A stretch of 63,547 nt of DNA from Selenomonadaceae bacterium. Its GTDB lineage: Bacteria; Bacillota; Negativicutes; Selenomonadales; Selenomonadaceae. Location: assembly GCA_017535925.1 (NCBI GenBank), contig JAFXTD010000019.1:1-63547 (forward strand). The letters are read 5' to 3'. Shown piece by piece: positions 39,537 to 47,061 of the stretch (positions are counted from its first letter, which is position 1; every line of letters starts with the position of its first letter). The translations under genes and the position numbers were made by a program. The notes beneath the pieces are model-generated. The model did not search any database. It saw only the letters and a list, made by a program, of their open reading frames with translations, and was not told the DNA's origin.

Positions 39537-39903
39537 ATGGACTCGCTCCCCTAAACGGATGTGGGCGCAAAGTATTTTGCCGATAAGCCGTCAAAACCAA
39601 TTTCGCAATGCCCAACTGGTCTTCGCAACTTTCCACATCGTAACGAACATTATCAACCCAAACTTGTTCGCCATGACGCGGTAAACGATTTTTCTTGCCG
39701 CAATAATCAGCCGTTTTGAAATGAAGGGTTACAAAATCCCCGTGCAATCCTTCAAAATTCAAGTTTATATTGCCGGATTTTTGCGCCGTGTGCGCGTTGA
39801 CTTGCGCCCGAAGATAAATTCCGTCGACCGTGACAAATTCGGCAAATTCTTCAGACTCAACGAAAATGTCTAAGTCGGCTTTTAAATCGTCGCGGAAACT
39901 CAT
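39526..39903 (-). CDS. Head-tail joining protein, lambda FII/attachment-like
   Basis: A 125-aa protein with the layout of lambda gpFII (Phage_attach): helical start, IYLRAQVNAHTAQKSG, GDFVTLHFKTADYCGKKNRLPRHGEQVWVDNVRYDVESC. It probably completes the neck. It follows two small genes after the major capsid gene, as FI/FII do in lambda. Similarity is structural rather than close, so the call is moderate. Confidence 0.6.
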   Translation of the reverse strand: MSFRDDLKADLDIFVESEEFAEFVTVDGIYLRAQVNAHTAQKSGNINLNFEGLHGDFVTLHFKTADYCGKKNRLPRHGEQVWVDNVRYDVESCEDQLGIAKLVLTAYRQNTLRPHPFRGASPYET

Positions 39904-40106
39904 TTTTTCTTTTTGCCGTCAACCGTCAGCGGCGGCAATGCGTTCGGAACGTTCGCTTTAAAGTCAGGGCGCGAACCTTGCAAAAGTCGAATTACCAACT
40001 TAAGCATTTCAAAATTTGTAACGTCCGTGTCTTTCATCGTAAAAACTTCGCCGACTTTGTAAAATGCGCCGTCATAAATCAAATTTTTCAGTGCTTTAAC
40101 TTTCAT
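39900..40106 (-). CDS. Hypothetical 68-aa head-module protein
   Basis: A small protein with a beta-hairpin start (MKVKALKNLIYDGAFYKVGEVFTM) and a lysine-rich end. The pattern resembles small phage proteins between capsid and neck genes. It overlaps the downstream gene by 4 bp. No function assigned. Confidence 0.65.
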   Translation of the reverse strand: MKVKALKNLIYDGAFYKVGEVFTMKDTDVTNFEMLKLVIRLLQGSRPDFKANVPNALPPLTVDGKKKK

Positions 40107-40116
40107 GTGTCAAACC

Positions 40117-40329
40117 TCAATTTCTGCCTTTGAGCTGTCCATATGCAACCTCAATTCGTGCACCATTTATGCAAATGTACAAACTCCAATACAAATCATC
40201 ATCGACGGGAAACCACATTGCGCCGTCAGTCGTCGAAGATTTTCTGCCGACAACGACACCGCCGAATTCATCTTTCAATTTATCATGGTACATGTCCAAT
40301 CCGTTCAAAACTTCTTCCTTATTAACCAC
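40117..40329 (-). CDS. Hypothetical 70-aa protein, GTG start, hairpin-guarded
   Basis: A 70-aa protein with strands (GAMWFPVDDDLYWSLYICINGARIEVAYG), family unknown. Its ribosome site (GGGGGTG) and GTG start are both inside a stem-loop (40327-40362), so translation may be low or regulated. It follows the abundantly made major capsid gene. Confidence 0.6.
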   Translation of the reverse strand: MVNKEEVLNGLDMYHDKLKDEFGGVVVGRKSSTTDGAMWFPVDDDLYWSLYICINGARIEVAYGQLKGRN

Positions 40330-40362
40330 GCTTAGACACCCCCTTTTTTCGGGGGCGGCGTG
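40327..40362 (-). promoter_or_regulatory. Hairpin masking the ribosome site of the 70-aa gene
   Basis: On the minus strand CCCCC pairs with GGGGG around a seven-base A-rich loop, and outer CACGC pairs with GCGTG. The outer 3' arm includes the GTG start and the inner one the Shine-Dalgarno sequence. On the plus strand the same element ends in TTTTT and could act as a terminator. Confidence 0.55.
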
Positions 40363-40413
40363 TTTTTCGTCACACCCGAAAAAATTTCAGTGGTGACCGT
40401 CAGTCTTGCTTAT

Positions 40414-41523
40414 TCATTCGCCATCAAACAAACTATCAATATCGTCATCGTCATCTGCCGAATTGCCAGTTGTGTCAATGCAAATCCAATCCGCCATAGT
40501 CTCCGGACACATTAAAAATCTGCTGAAAATCGTCAACGAGCTTTGTTGCGCGTCCGTGTTGAAACGGTACACGGGAACATTATTTGCCGAAATCGTCTGC
40601 CATGCGCCGTTGGTGTCCATAAACGTGATCGCGCCGTAAAGTTGTTTGCCGAGACCGGGCACGCAGATAATTGCGTAATCGGGATGTAAAAACGGCTTAA
40701 CTTGTCCGTCGTCGTCCGTGAAAGTTTCGGCGTAGGAAATAATTTCGATATTCAACGCGCTCAAATATCCGATAAAACGGGCTTGCGGCGTCGTGTAATG
40801 CGGCGCGAAACTTGCCATTGTAAGATTTTCACGATTGGGAATTTGCAACCATTTGAAAATGCCCGTGTTGTTCAAAAGTTTTTTCTCGACATTTTTGCCG
40901 CAGAGCATGAGTGTCGGAATAAAGCCGCTGTCCTCCTGAATTCGTTCGGAAACTGCTTTAATGTCGCCGTAAATGTCCGCGCTTGAATTTGCCCAGTCAC
41001 TCGACGCAGTAACTTTGCCGTCCCAATCGAACGAAATTAAATCTTCCTCAACCGTGACACCATCGTCAGCAAAACCGCGAATTTTCGTCTTGCCCAGCTG
41101 AAGAATTTCTGCCGCCATTTTATTTTTGCGGTTTTGAATCATGCGCAACAGCTCAGTCAAGTCATTGGCTTGCATACGTGCCGCACGTTCAGCTGGTGTG
41201 ACTGTGCTGAATACGGGAGTTTCACCAAATTGGCGCAGGGAAATATCTTCAAGCCCGATAACTCTGCGGGGACCAACAAGCGGAGCTTTATACAGATTAA
41301 TTCTGCTCGTGCCGCGATTAATGTTGACGCCGCGACTTCCTTTAACAATGTACGGGGCAAGCAGTCTGCCTTCCTTGCGGTATTCGACAGCGACATAATC
41401 ACTGTTTGAAGTCGGCATTACGTTAGAAAAAAATGTATCGACAAGATAACTTGCGGGTTGTTTAATTCGCTCAACCACAGGGAGCAAATCAAGCGTATCT
41501 GTGATCAACCACGGATTTTGCAC
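40414..41523 (-). CDS. E: Major capsid protein, lambda gpE-like
   Basis: A 369-aa protein of the lambda gpE capsid family (HK97 fold). Typical parts: LLPVVERIKQPASYLVDTFFSN, RLLAPYIVKGSRGVNINRG, NLYKAPLVGPRRVIGLEDI, PAERAARMQANDLTELLRMIQNRKNKMAAE and the late SANNVPVYRFNTDAQQSSLTIFSRFLMCPE. The acidic C-terminal tail (DDDDDIDSLFDGE) is unusual. GAGAGG precedes the GTG start. It follows the decoration protein, as E follows D in lambda. Confidence 0.92.
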   Translation of the reverse strand: MQNPWLITDTLDLLPVVERIKQPASYLVDTFFSNVMPTSNSDYVAVEYRKEGRLLAPYIVKGSRGVNINRGTSRINLYKAPLVGPRRVIGLEDISLRQFGETPVFSTVTPAERAARMQANDLTELLRMIQNRKNKMAAEILQLGKTKIRGFADDGVTVEEDLISFDWDGKVTASSDWANSSADIYGDIKAVSERIQEDSGFIPTLMLCGKNVEKKLLNNTGIFKWLQIPNRENLTMASFAPHYTTPQARFIGYLSALNIEIISYAETFTDDDGQVKPFLHPDYAIICVPGLGKQLYGAITFMDTNGAWQTISANNVPVYRFNTDAQQSSLTIFSRFLMCPETMADWICIDTTGNSADDDDDIDSLFDGE

Positions 41524-41536
41524 TTTGTTTCACCTC

Positions 41537-41914
41537 TCAAAATTTATCCTGAATACTCGTGACGCGAATATTCGATTTTCTCAATGCGTCTTCAAACGGC
41601 TCAAGCGTCAACGCGCTACTGCCGCCGACAATGATTCTTTCACGATTAAATTTGCCCGACGCATAAGCTTGAGTAACTTTGTGGTCAGCGTCCGCAACAA
41701 AATTATCGCGGGCGATAACCAAAACTTTTGACGCGTCCGCCGCCGACGATACCAAATCAAATACAGCTGTTGGAGCACTCGCGCCCAAAAGCATTCCGCG
41801 TTTAATCGCCGCACTTGCGCCGACGTTGATATTCCAAATTTCCTGTGGTTCTTCGAGACCGCCCGAAAGTTCGTCGCGCTTTATCCCGTCGAACGTTCCG
41901 AAATATTCAGCCAT
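41537..41914 (-). CDS. Head decoration protein, lambda gpD-like
   Basis: A 125-aa protein between protease and major capsid genes, the position of lambda gpD, whose trimers stabilise the expanded capsid. Sequence features fit: AASAAIKRGMLLGASAPTAVF followed by VLVIARDNFVADADHKVTQAYASGKFNRERIIV. GGAGG is 8 nt before the ATG at 41914. Confidence 0.8.
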   Translation of the reverse strand: MAEYFGTFDGIKRDELSGGLEEPQEIWNINVGASAAIKRGMLLGASAPTAVFDLVSSAADASKVLVIARDNFVADADHKVTQAYASGKFNRERIIVGGSSALTLEPFEDALRKSNIRVTSIQDKF

Positions 41915-41915
41915 G

Positions 41916-42926
41916 TTATTTACCTCCATTCGCGAATTTGACAATCGCGTCTTGCATTGCCGCAACCGCCGAAACTTTTTTTTGCCCGCCGATAACGCCT
42001 TCCGCGCCGCTCGTCATTTGGTCGATAATCACGTTTTCGATTTTCTGAGCGGGATTTTCGGTTTTCTGCGCAAGATTTTTTACCGCGTCAATATACGGCT
42101 GAACATCGTCGAGAGAATGCCCGCGTTCAATCGCATTGTCAATTATCGCGTTCACTGCAGGATTTTCGCCACGCATTTTAATCAAGTTCGCAACTCTGTC
42201 GCGTTCCTGTTGAAGAATTTCTTTCACGTCAACGACTTGTGCCGCAGTTTCTGTTTTGACTTCCATAATTTTTTCTGCCTCCATTGCTCGACGGATTTTT
42301 TCTTCGTCGAATTTTTTCATGTCGACGTGCATTTTATTGACGACCAAAACTTTTTTCGCGTTGTCAATTTGCATGTCGACTGCCTCCGCAATTTCGTCTG
42401 CGAAGCCCCATTTAAGCGCGTCATGCGCGTTTAACCATGTTTCCGACTCCAACATCGTGCGCACGTCAACTTGTGCGTTTAGCGGGCTGTCAGAGCGGTT
42501 TATACGGCTTTGGTACGTGTCAACTATCGCGTCTTCAATCGCCGTCAACATGTCTCGAGTTTTCGTCAATTCCGCCGCGTTGTAGTAACCCTGCAAGATC
42601 GCCGCCGGCATATGCAACATCATCAGCGCATTTGACGCCATAACCACTTTATCCGCGCCACAAACGATTAAACTTGCCGCGCTTGCCGCCAAACCGTCCA
42701 CTTTCGCAACGACATTGCCGTCGTAACCTTTAAGCGCGTTGTGTATGGCTAAGGCGGAGAAAACGTCGCCGCCGGGCGAATTAACATGAACGGTAATATC
42801 TTTGCCGCCGAAATTTTTCAGCTCGTCGACAAAACTTTTCGCGCTGGTCTCGGCGTCCGTCCATTTGTCCAGCGTAATGTCGCCATAAATATAGATCTCC
42901 GCCGAAGCGGATTTCATTTCAATCAT
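41916..42926 (-). CDS. Head maturation protease with scaffold domain, ClpP-like (S14/S49 fold)
   Basis: The 336-aa protein starts with a protease of about 200 aa: HVNSPGGDVFSALAIHNAL (residues 47-65), the nucleophile Ser82 in GLAASAAS, His105 in MLHMP, and a later Asp. The C-terminal 130 residues (KKFDEEKIRRAMEAEKIM..., a coiled coil) probably act as the scaffold, as in lambda C/Nu3. The ATG at 42926 follows GGTGGTGAG and comes right after a terminator at the end of the methyltransferase gene. Confidence 0.88.
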   Translation of the reverse strand: MIEMKSASAEIYIYGDITLDKWTDAETSAKSFVDELKNFGGKDITVHVNSPGGDVFSALAIHNALKGYDGNVVAKVDGLAASAASLIVCGADKVVMASNALMMLHMPAAILQGYYNAAELTKTRDMLTAIEDAIVDTYQSRINRSDSPLNAQVDVRTMLESETWLNAHDALKWGFADEIAEAVDMQIDNAKKVLVVNKMHVDMKKFDEEKIRRAMEAEKIMEVKTETAAQVVDVKEILQQERDRVANLIKMRGENPAVNAIIDNAIERGHSLDDVQPYIDAVKNLAQKTENPAQKIENVIIDQMTSGAEGVIGGQKKVSAVAAMQDAIVKFANGGK

Positions 42927-42940
42927 TAACTCACCACCAA

Positions 42941-43693
42941 TCAAAAAAGCGATTGAGCTTTCGCCGCAATCGCGTCGTCTATTCGTTTTCGGGCTATGTC
43001 AAAAAATTTCTGCTCGAGTTCAAAGCCGATAAAGTTTCTGCCGGTATTGATAGCCGCCACGCCCGTTGAGCCGCTCCCCATTGTTGCGTCAAGTACTGTC
43101 TCGCCTTCGTTGCTATAAGTCTTGATTAGATATTCGAGCAAATCTGTTGGCTTTTGTGTCGAGTGATAACGTGTTTCGTGCCCTTGCACAACGTTAAATT
43201 TTAAAACGTCACGCGGATAACATTTAGTCCCGTCGTTTACTGTTGGAAGCATTGTTGTCTTATCTCGATAACATTTAGCCTCAATGTTAGGCGGTACATA
43301 TGTTCGCGCCTTGCCTTTCCAAAATTGCGGATTATATGTTGGGAGTTGCCGATAAAAAATCAGAATATCTTCGTGAGCTTGCAAAAACATGCGGTTTGCA
43401 TTCAAATGCCCAGTTGCTAACGGTTTCTCCCAAACAATTTTATAGCGATAATCGTTCAAGTTCGACGTGGCAAGTTCAATTAAAAATTTTCCTTTGGCGA
43501 ATAACGCAATCGACGCGTTCTTTTTCGTCACTCGATAAAATTCTTTCCAGAGCGCAGAAAAATTCAAACTTGATTTATCCCAATCGCAATCAGTCATGTT
43601 ATAAGGTAAATCTGTGCAGATAAAATCAACAGAGCCGTCGGGAATGCGTTTCATGCCTTCCAAACAATCTTCATTGTAAATTTCATAGCTCAT
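42941..43693 (-). CDS. DNA methyltransferase, beta-type order, DLPY variant
   Basis: A 250-aa enzyme with motif IV TDLPY (residues 27-31) before motif I DATMGSGSTGVAAINTG. DLPY in place of DPPY is seen in some phage and type III-like adenine methyltransferases. Its last 70 codons include a 68-bp stretch identical to the methyltransferase at 55054, suggesting recent exchange. It interrupts the head block, between baseplate W and the protease. The ATG overlaps the gpW stop (ATGA). Confidence 0.9.
   Translation of the reverse strand: MSYEIYNEDCLEGMKRIPDGSVDFICTDLPYNMTDCDWDKSSLNFSALWKEFYRVTKKNASIALFAKGKFLIELATSNLNDYRYKIVWEKPLATGHLNANRMFLQAHEDILIFYRQLPTYNPQFWKGKARTYVPPNIEAKCYRDKTTMLPTVNDGTKCYPRDVLKFNVVQGHETRYHSTQKPTDLLEYLIKTYSNEGETVLDATMGSGSTGVAAINTGRNFIGFELEQKFFDIARKRIDDAIAAKAQSLF
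42943..42973 (-). terminator. Terminator within the methyltransferase 3' end
   Basis: GCGATTG (42967-42973 complement) pairs with CAATCGC around an 11-nt loop, followed by six T residues. Baseplate and methyltransferase transcription may be reduced here before the head genes. Confidence 0.65.
43014..43081. repeat. 68-bp block identical to 55127-55194
   Basis: Identical DNA in two methyltransferase genes, spanning the SAM-binding motif region. Flanking sequence remains about 80-90% alike for a further 60 bp. It marks gene conversion or recent duplication. Confidence 0.9.
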
Positions 43694-44025
43694 AATGTCA
43701 TCTTTCCACGTAATTTCGCGTCAACGATTTCAATGCGCACGGAAATTCCAAAGCCGCCCGCTAAGTCCCCGTCGAAGAAAACTTTTTTAACTCGTGCGCG
43801 TGGCTCCTGCGAATTTATTGCTGACGTAATTTCAGCCGCCGCCCGTGCCTGTACGACGCCCGTAGGTTCGTCCAAAAATCGCCCGTCAATTCCGAAGCCG
43901 CGATCGAGCGGAACTGTGCCCTTCATTGTCGCTAATATCATCTGAACATTTTGGATAATTTCTTCATATTCGGTTGACGGCATTAAATTTACGTCGGTCA
44001 AGCCGACTGCCACATCTGTTACCAT
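43690..44025 (-). CDS. W: Baseplate assembly protein W (gpW, gp25-like)
   Basis: A 111-aa protein of the GPW/gp25 family: EEIIQNVQMILATMKGTVPLDRGFGIDGRFLDEPTGVVQARAAAEITSAINSQEPRARVKKVFFDGD. It is the baseplate wedge piece that contacts the sheath. Its start overlaps the GpU-like gene stop (TAATG). Confidence 0.92.
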   Translation of the reverse strand: MVTDVAVGLTDVNLMPSTEYEEIIQNVQMILATMKGTVPLDRGFGIDGRFLDEPTGVVQARAAAEITSAINSQEPRARVKKVFFDGDLAGGFGISVRIEIVDAKLRGKMTL

Positions 44026-44435
44026 TAGCCTTCCTCAACTGAATCATTGTACGTTTCAAAAGTTACATCCATTTGCGCGACAATCGGATTGCCGAATTTG
44101 TCCGTCGAAATGGATTTACAGCTTGCCTCCGTGATAACCCACAATCGCCCGCCGACAACCGAATTCGCCACAATCAACCAATCAGCTTCGCCGTCAAGAC
44201 AAAGTCGGTGAACTTTTTCCATTTCTTCAGCCGGATTAACGCCGAGCGTCGCGGTCAACGTGATTGTCATCGTAACTTTTTGCGTGTCGGCACCGAGCCA
44301 CTCAAGCACGGGCTCTTGGTTAATCAATTCGTGACGGGCGTAGCGCGATTTAACGTCGTGTTTGAAGCCGTCGAAAGTCAAAACACGTTCGCTATCGACT
44401 TCAAAAACCAAATCTGCAAAACAACCAATCGCCAT
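44025..44435 (-). CDS. U: Tail protein U (P2 GpU-like)
   Basis: A 136-aa protein with the P2 GpU signature: CFADLVFEVDSERVLTFDGFKHD, RYARHELINQEPVLEWLGADTQKVTMTITLTATLGVNPAEEMEKVH and a final WVITEASCKSISTDKFGNP. GpU takes part in tail completion. It lies between PAAR and gpW here instead of with gpX and gpD. Confidence 0.85.
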   Translation of the reverse strand: MAIGCFADLVFEVDSERVLTFDGFKHDVKSRYARHELINQEPVLEWLGADTQKVTMTITLTATLGVNPAEEMEKVHRLCLDGEADWLIVANSVVGGRLWVITEASCKSISTDKFGNPIVAQMDVTFETYNDSVEEG

Positions 44436-44438
44436 GAT

Positions 44439-44759
44439 TTAACCTCCGACAAAAACATTTGGGCTACCGCTGACGTGACTGCCGCCTTGCCCACAGGAAA
44501 CGCAAACAGTGGCGTCATTGATTCGAGTTAGCGGTCGTCCGTTGACGAAAACCGTTGAACTTCCCGACACAGATTGAAAAGTCCCGCCGTGAGGACAATT
44601 ACAAGGTCCGTGATCGCCGAGCCTGTGCGCCGCCAAACCGTTAATGAAAACGTCGGGGGAGCCTTCGGAATTCGTGCCGGCGCGTCCATGCGGGCAACAG
44701 GGAAGTCCAACATAACAAATTCCCGACGTGCCGTCGCCGATTCTTGTCGCTGGTTGCAT
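44439..44759 (-). CDS. PAAR-domain spike-tip protein
   Basis: A 106-aa protein with PAAR repeats: PATRIGDGTSG, SPDVFINGLAAHRLGDHGPCNCPHG, SSTVFVNGRPLTRINDATVCVSCGQGG, GSPNVFVGG. PAAR proteins bind a metal and sharpen the tip of the central spike that pierces the membrane. It follows the gpV-like spike gene directly, as expected. Confidence 0.9.
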   Translation of the reverse strand: MQPATRIGDGTSGICYVGLPCCPHGRAGTNSEGSPDVFINGLAAHRLGDHGPCNCPHGGTFQSVSGSSTVFVNGRPLTRINDATVCVSCGQGGSHVSGSPNVFVGG

Positions 44760-44768
44760 GTTTCCACC

Positions 44769-45290
44769 TCAGTTGATCAAAACATTTTCGCCGCGAATAA
44801 CAACGTCGTTCGTTGCCGTCAACGCGTAACCTTTTGCGCCCGTGAAAATAATTTCGCCGCTTGCGTCGAAGACAATATCGTCGCCCGACTTGAGAGTTAT
44901 TTTGTCTTTCGCCTCGATAATCACTTTGCCGGCACAACCGATTTTCATTTCGTGACTTTTGCGGTTGTATTCGACAAAAGTATCGTCGTTGAAGTCCATG
45001 CGCATCACGTCTTGCGAATTCGCATTCGGCTTTGATTTATCGTTAAAACGGCTCCCGATAACCCAGCCCGTGCCCGTTTGGTCAGCATTGCCGGCGAACA
45101 AGCAAACAACCATGTCGCCGACGTCAGGCATTGCGAAAAATTTATTCCCCGCCGCGCACGTCGTAAGTATCGGCATTTCCGCACCTGTCATATCGTCTTT
45201 GTCTTCAAAAACTACGCGAACCGTATGACGTTCGGGAAATGTCGCGGTAACTTTGCCTTCACGAACGATTTGTCTTGCGTCGCCTTGCAA
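44769..45290 (-). CDS. V: Baseplate spike protein V (gpV)
   Basis: A 173-aa spike. Residues 10-85 form the OB-fold (VREGKVTATFPERHTVRVVFEDKDDMTGAEMPILTTCAAG, DVGDMVVCLFAGNADQTGTGWVIG), and the C-terminal part is a beta-helix stem of short KIGCAGKVIIEAKDKITLKSGDD repeats. I chose TTG at 45290 because AGGAGG lies 9 nt before it. It overlaps the 3' end of the portal gene by 32 bp. Confidence 0.88.
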   Translation of the reverse strand: MQGDARQIVREGKVTATFPERHTVRVVFEDKDDMTGAEMPILTTCAAGNKFFAMPDVGDMVVCLFAGNADQTGTGWVIGSRFNDKSKPNANSQDVMRMDFNDDTFVEYNRKSHEMKIGCAGKVIIEAKDKITLKSGDDIVFDASGEIIFTGAKGYALTATNDVVIRGENVLIN

Positions 45291-46833
45291 TTTCTTCGTC
45301 CTCCTCGGATTGTTCATCTTCCGTTGATTCGGATTCTTCGGGCTGAACTTGCGGCGTCTGTGAAGGCAAAATTTTCGATAACATTTCGCGTTCCTGCGCC
45401 AACGTCGCAACAACTTCGTCAAAGTCTTGTCCTTCGCTTTCCGCGATTTCCCGCGAATAAGTTGTTAAGCCCGCGTCAAGCCGCAAAATTGCCGCCTGTG
45501 TTTCTTTGACGGGATCGAGTATGCCGCTTCGTTCGTTGTACCACGCCGCCGAAGTCCAAAGCGAACGCGTCAACGGGTCGTCGAAAAATCCAGGTGCCTT
45601 GATTCGTCCGAGAGCCACAGCTTCTGCAAGCCACTGTTCGTAAATCGGTTGACAGAAGTCATTCACAAAGGCCGCCTTGCGTTGTCTGAATTCGTCGCTT
45701 GCTTGAAGTAATGCCGCACGACTTGCCGAATACGACGATTGGAATTTTTTAACGAGTAACTCATATGGAATGTTCAATGCTGCGCCGATTTGCGTTAAAA
45801 ATGCGTTGGTGAACACGTCGAACGTCGATTGAGCGTTTGAACTGTCGATTGATTTCACGTCCACGCCGCGAGGAAGTGCCGCCATTGTCGCCGAACCCAA
45901 ACGGTATTCGCTGACATCAACACACGGAGCCGACGAGTCTTGTTCGCCTTGTCCCGCAATTTGATTGAAGTCGAGATTGCTGGCGGGTTGCGTGAAGAAA
46001 ATCGAGAAAAAACTTTTGATAACCGCGCTTGTCAATTCGGCGTCGGCATAACGTGACATTTGCTTGATAACTTCAATCACGGGCGCAAGAAACGGAACAC
46101 CGCGGAATTGATCGGGGCGCGTGTCCTTGCAAATGTGCAAAACATTTCGGCATCCTGTAGCTTGCCCGAACACTTTAACACGCTGCCACTTCAATTCCGG
46201 AATGACGGATTGTGGCTCATTCCAGATTTTATTGCATACCCAAATTGCCTCAAGTCGCCCGTCGCGATTAACTTCAATGCCGTTGACGATGCGATTTTGG
46301 GAATTTGGAATTTGCACTTCGACTTGAGAAATTGCACCGAAACCGTCGCCAATCGGATTCGATACACGTTGCGCGTCAATCAAATGCAGTCGCAAGCTGT
46401 ATGGAGTTTCGCCACTCGGCGGGCGGTGTTTGAACAGGCAAAAGTTATCGCCCTCCATAAGTGAGCTGTTAAACGAAATATTTTGCAGTTCGTAAAAATT
46501 ATTTCGCCGCATGAAGTCACAATGCAAATCGTTCGCCCAAAGTTCAAATTCGCGTTTGGTATGACGTGCCCAAATTCGCGCCTCATCCGCCGACATACCT
46601 AATTCTTCGTAGTGAATTCGCGGGAAAAGTTTCAATCCTGCGCCGACGACATTCGTCGACATTGTATTTATCGCCGCGTGCCCGATAGCTGAATTCATCG
46701 CCAAATCAGCCGCACGGTCGCGCAACGTCTTTAAGTTGCGGTCAATGTCCTCTTTCGCCGACCAATGACGCGGTTGCCACGTCTTCATAGTCTTTTTCGT
46801 GAGACTTGCGCCGCCGCCATCAAAGCCGCTCAA
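45259..46833 (-). CDS. Portal protein, lambda gpB-like
   Basis: A 524-aa portal of the phage lambda family. Features: WSAKEDIDRNLKTLRDRAADLAMNS, AINTMSTNVVGAGLKLFPRI, FRGVPFLAPVIEVIKQMSRYADAELTSAVIKSFFSIFFT, SYSASRAALLQASDEFRQRK and FCQPIYEQWLAEAVALGRI. The C-terminus is very acidic with an RRRK end. GAGG is 9 nt before the TTG at 46833; the TTG two codons earlier is too close to the ribosome site. The next gene is a baseplate spike, not the protease, which is unusual. Confidence 0.9.
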   Translation of the reverse strand: MSGFDGGGASLTKKTMKTWQPRHWSAKEDIDRNLKTLRDRAADLAMNSAIGHAAINTMSTNVVGAGLKLFPRIHYEELGMSADEARIWARHTKREFELWANDLHCDFMRRNNFYELQNISFNSSLMEGDNFCLFKHRPPSGETPYSLRLHLIDAQRVSNPIGDGFGAISQVEVQIPNSQNRIVNGIEVNRDGRLEAIWVCNKIWNEPQSVIPELKWQRVKVFGQATGCRNVLHICKDTRPDQFRGVPFLAPVIEVIKQMSRYADAELTSAVIKSFFSIFFTQPASNLDFNQIAGQGEQDSSAPCVDVSEYRLGSATMAALPRGVDVKSIDSSNAQSTFDVFTNAFLTQIGAALNIPYELLVKKFQSSYSASRAALLQASDEFRQRKAAFVNDFCQPIYEQWLAEAVALGRIKAPGFFDDPLTRSLWTSAAWYNERSGILDPVKETQAAILRLDAGLTTYSREIAESEGQDFDEVVATLAQEREMLSKILPSQTPQVQPEESESTEDEQSEEDEEIARRRKTNRS

Positions 46834-46844
46834 AATCAATCACC

Positions 46845-47057
46845 TCAATCAATAAAGACAGCGCGTCGAATTCCCCGCTTTGAGTCTTCGAGCAATGCAA
46901 TTTCGTCTTCCAAATCTTGTATCGCCGCACGCACCGCCGACAAATCGGGACGCCTCAATCTTCTGTCGCCAATTTGATACTCCACGCCCGACAAAATTTT
47001 TCGCTCAGCTTCGCGATACATTTGCAGTCGCTCTTTCAATTCTTCAAGTCTGGTCAT
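46845..47057 (-). CDS. gpW/DUF6148-like head-tail joining protein
   Basis: A 70-aa protein, TRLEELKERLQMYREAERKILSGVEYQIGDRRLRRPDLSAVRAAIQDLEDEI, with the pattern of gpW/DUF6148 proteins found between large terminase and portal. GGAG lies 8 nt before the ATG at 47057. It probably helps connect the portal vertex to packaged DNA. Confidence 0.82.
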   Translation of the reverse strand: MTRLEELKERLQMYREAERKILSGVEYQIGDRRLRRPDLSAVRAAIQDLEDEIALLEDSKRGIRRAVFID

Positions 47058-47061
47058 AAGT

